Origin: Nostoc sp. TCL26-01
GTDB taxonomy: Bacteria; Cyanobacteriota; Cyanobacteriia; Cyanobacteriales; Nostocaceae
Assembly: GCF_013393945.1 (NCBI RefSeq)
Contig: NZ_CP040297.1
Coordinates: 3,752,001 to 3,816,000 of the forward strand
Direction: 5' to 3'
DNA length: 64,000 bases
The notes below the pieces were generated by a model that saw only the letters and a program-made list of their open reading frames with translations, was not told where the DNA came from and ran no database searches. Of the stretch, positions 62,878 to 64,000 are shown in pieces; within the stretch, counting starts at the first letter, position 1; each line of letters begins with the position of its first letter. The translations under genes were made by a program, and so were the position numbers.

Positions 62878-63120
62878 AATTAACAGTTACATTAAAGAGG
62901 CAGGAGGGAGAAGGGAAGGGTGGGTGAGAGGATAAGTCATTGTCTAGTAAACACTCCTGATGGGTAGATGCAGCCATAGATAAACAGATGTTAAGAGCAA
63001 AACTGTCAATTGTTAGCAAGTATACGCTACAGATTGATTGAGAATAGCTAAATCATTGCTGATAATCATGAATAGGACATAGGAATCATCACTAATTCCC
63101 CCATGCCCAATCATAAAAGA

Positions 63121-64000
63121 ATGTCCGGTAAATGGTACTTGAGAACTTTATTAATTCCCTTCCTGGGTGTGTGGCTACTCGTGAGTATGAGTTCCCGCTT
63201 GGGGGGAGAAATTTTTTGGTTTCAAGAAGTCGGTTATCTGCAAGTCTTCCTGTTGCGCTTGGTGACTCGTGGCAGTTTGTGGATAATGGGTGCGGGGATA
63301 AGTGCGGCTTATTTGTTGGGAAACTTAACTTTAGCGCAACGGCTGAATTATCCCCAGTCGGTAAAAATTAATCAATTTACACCAGCCGCAGAACCGCGCA
63401 CTGAACTGAAAGACTTTCTCAGTCCGCAGTATGGCAAATTTAATGCACCAAAGATATCTCAGGAAGTGCGCTTAAAGCCTTGGAGATTAAGAATCCTCTT
63501 ACCTGTAGCTGTGGTACTCGGCTTATTGGTAGGCTTAATCTTGGCTCACTATGGTCAAATTGCTCTAGCCTATTGGTATCCTACTTGGAACCAAGGTAGC
63601 TTACCACCTACTGCTTTGAGCATAGATAAAATTTGGCAACTAGGAAAACAGATTTCCACTCAAGTTTGGCGTATCGGCTTAATTGTAGGTGTAGCGATCG
63701 CTATTCTCATTTACTCACATTTTTGCCTCAGAGCGATCGCCATCATCTTGAGCATCATCTTTGGTTCCATCTTGTTTCAAAACTGGGCCAAGGTGCTGCA
63801 ATATTTCCACCCCACATCTTTTAACAGTACTGAACCTCTATTTGGACAAGATATCAGTCTTTATGTATTTTCCTTACCATTGTGGGAACTGATAGAACTC
63901 TGGTTCATGGGAATATTCTTATATGGCTTCATCGCCGTCACCCTTACCTATCTCCTGTCAGGTGACAGTCTCAGTCAAGGAATTTTCCCTGGTTTTTCAC
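63121..64000 (+). CDS. UPF0182 family membrane protein, truncated by window edge
   Basis: First 293 residues of a large polytopic protein (family length usually about 900-1000 aa). N-terminal helix (LLIPFLGVWLLVSM), the family segment LGGEIFWFQEVGYLQVFLLRLVTRG, and further helices at about 40-60, 125-145, 185-205, 208-225 and 255-285. Frame stays open to base 64000. An in-frame ATG at 63103 is an alternative start. Function unknown; large family conserved in cyanobacteria and actinobacteria. Confidence 0.9.
   Translation, partial: MSGKWYLRTLLIPFLGVWLLVSMSSRLGGEIFWFQEVGYLQVFLLRLVTRGSLWIMGAGISAAYLLGNLTLAQRLNYPQSVKINQFTPAAEPRTELKDFLSPQYGKFNAPKISQEVRLKPWRLRILLPVAVVLGLLVGLILAHYGQIALAYWYPTWNQGSLPPTALSIDKIWQLGKQISTQVWRIGLIVGVAIAILIYSHFCLRAIAIILSIIFGSILFQNWAKVLQYFHPTSFNSTEPLFGQDISLYVFSLPLWELIELWFMGIFLYGFIAVTLTYLLSGDSLSQGIFPGFS

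Overview
The window is chromosome of a filamentous, probably heterocyst-forming cyanobacterium of the Nostoc/Anabaena type. This rests on photosynthesis genes (psbM, petC-petA), frequent HIP1 octamers (GCGATCGC), arrays of 7-bp short tandem repeats (TGACTAA, CAATAGT and related), a xisI homologue, cyanobacterial DUF families and low GC. Species identity cannot be fixed from sequence alone.

Layout. 0-5.4 kb: a delta-9 acyl desaturase diverges from a TetR regulator whose C-terminal half looks like a decayed tyrosine recombinase, with two palindromes between them; then a Nudix hydrolase, xisI, a small secreted SH3 protein, a nuclease-fold protein, a DUF29 protein and tRNA-Val(UAC). 5.5-13 kb: DUF2227 membrane protein, MazG, Uma2 protein, aldehyde dehydrogenase, a double peptidoglycan-binding protein, a Ser/Thr kinase with ten TPRs, and a rhomboid-like protein lacking its catalytic dyad. 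13-15.2 kb: a type II restriction-modification pair. 15.3-20.4 kb: a metal/redox membrane cluster with a CbtB-like peptide, a NikL/CbiL-like protein, the remnant of an ECF ATPase gene, a two-domain multicopper oxidase and a three-gene membrane operon. 20.4-26.2 kb: proA, a second restriction-modification pair (C5-methyltransferase plus Bpu10I-like endonuclease) and mgtE. 26.2-34 kb: a MITE with intact ends and target duplication, a GT-C-like membrane protein, a large two-partner-secretion exoprotein, a ParD/ParE-type toxin-antitoxin pair and moaE. 34-45 kb: an overlapping Bax1-like nuclease / XPB helicase pair, an RRM protein, a PPC-domain protein, ComF, a DUF1016 nuclease, a GT-B protein, YjbQ and Nif3. 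45-51.3 kb: small cyanobacterial proteins, alpha-carbonic anhydrase, a cNMP-domain protein and an AAA ATPase/subtilase pair resembling IetAS defence. 51.4-64 kb: proB, petC-petA, a 1.1-kb repeat-rich gap, a tandem universal stress protein, psbM, a PhzF protein, acs, hypotheticals, a second cNMP-domain protein and a truncated UPF0182 gene at the right edge.

How it fits together. Core metabolism (proline synthesis split between proB and proA, acetate activation, cytochrome b6f subunits, molybdopterin, Mg transport) is interleaved with genome-defence modules (two restriction-modification systems, the AAA/subtilase pair, a toxin-antitoxin pair, several PD-(D/E)XK proteins) and with intergenic repeats. 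The candidates for undescribed biology are the cbtB / multicopper oxidase / membrane operon region, the TetR-recombinase fusion with its twin operators, and the dyad-less rhomboid.
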